In this document: piece by piece, positions 41,953 through 41,956 of the stretch
Layout of the letters: every line of letters begins with the position of its first letter
Position numbering within the stretch: position 1 is the first letter of the stretch
Assembly (NCBI GenBank): GCA_021821055.1
Contig: JAKACX010000016.1
Coordinates: 1 to 41,956 of the forward strand
Direction: 5' to 3'
Origin: Bacillota bacterium
GTDB lineage: Bacteria > Bacillota > Bacilli > Alicyclobacillales > SLC66
Length of the DNA stretch: 41,956 nt
Notes under the pieces: generated by a model
Seen by the model: the letters and a program-made list of their open reading frames with translations, nothing else
Told to the model about the DNA's origin: nothing
Databases searched by the model: none
Position numbers and translations under genes: made by a program

Positions 41953-41956
41953 AGCG

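Overview
The window is a GC-rich (roughly 60%) stretch of chromosome from an endospore-forming Bacillota. A complete three-gene GerA-type germinant receptor operon (11105-14989), strong purine-rich ribosome binding sites, many GTG/TTG starts, a consensus CcpA cre site and AzlCD-type transporters support this. GC content and gene mix resemble Alicyclobacillaceae or Kyrpidia-like acid- or heat-loving spore formers, but that placement is inference. No tRNA, rRNA, IS element or CRISPR array was seen.

Layout. (1) 1-2252: 3' part of an unusual phosphate-permease-like MFS transporter fused to GAF-like and GGDEF domains. (2) 2230-4418, minus: a two-gene ABC exporter. (3) 4630-8701, minus: small basic protein, AarF/UbiB-type kinase, OmpR-type response regulator, histidine kinase and Met-rich zinc-ribbon membrane protein, apparently one operon; upstream is a ClC channel/antiporter with CBS and RCK_C domains (8888-10882). 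(4) 11105-14989: gerA-gerC-gerB type receptor. (5) 15087-16881: DUF3311 protein plus MctP-like sodium:solute symporter. (6) 16977-17437: decayed MNT/HEPN toxin-antitoxin relic. (7) 17486-20255: GT-C glycosyltransferase plus a decaprenyl-phosphate phosphoribosyltransferase-like UbiA enzyme. (8) 20408-22135: PAS-PAS-PAS-GGDEF diguanylate cyclase.

(9) 22146-34089 is the metabolic core. Leftward runs solute-binding protein, two sugar permeases, a PHP metallohydrolase and a LacI regulator. Rightward runs iolE-iolC-iolD-iolB-iolG, most of the myo-inositol pathway. The shared intergenic region (27761-28356) has two good divergent sigma-A-type promoters. Each has a TTAAGCGCTT operator 4-5 bp downstream of its -10, and there is a separate consensus cre site. 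The local LacI protein therefore probably controls both operons. The ABC/PHP half suggests that an inositol derivative, rather than free inositol alone, may be imported and cleaved before the iol enzymes act.

(10) 34140-35980, minus: DrrAB-like exporter. (11) 36158-37486 onward: HTH-cupin regulator divergent from azlC-azlD, with overlapping promoters. (12) 37486-41956: two EamA transporters, one intact APH-like kinase, and three damaged genes (azlD 3' end, an APH(6)/hydroxyurea-kinase-like gene, a HepT-like HEPN gene), so this right flank looks like a zone of gene decay.
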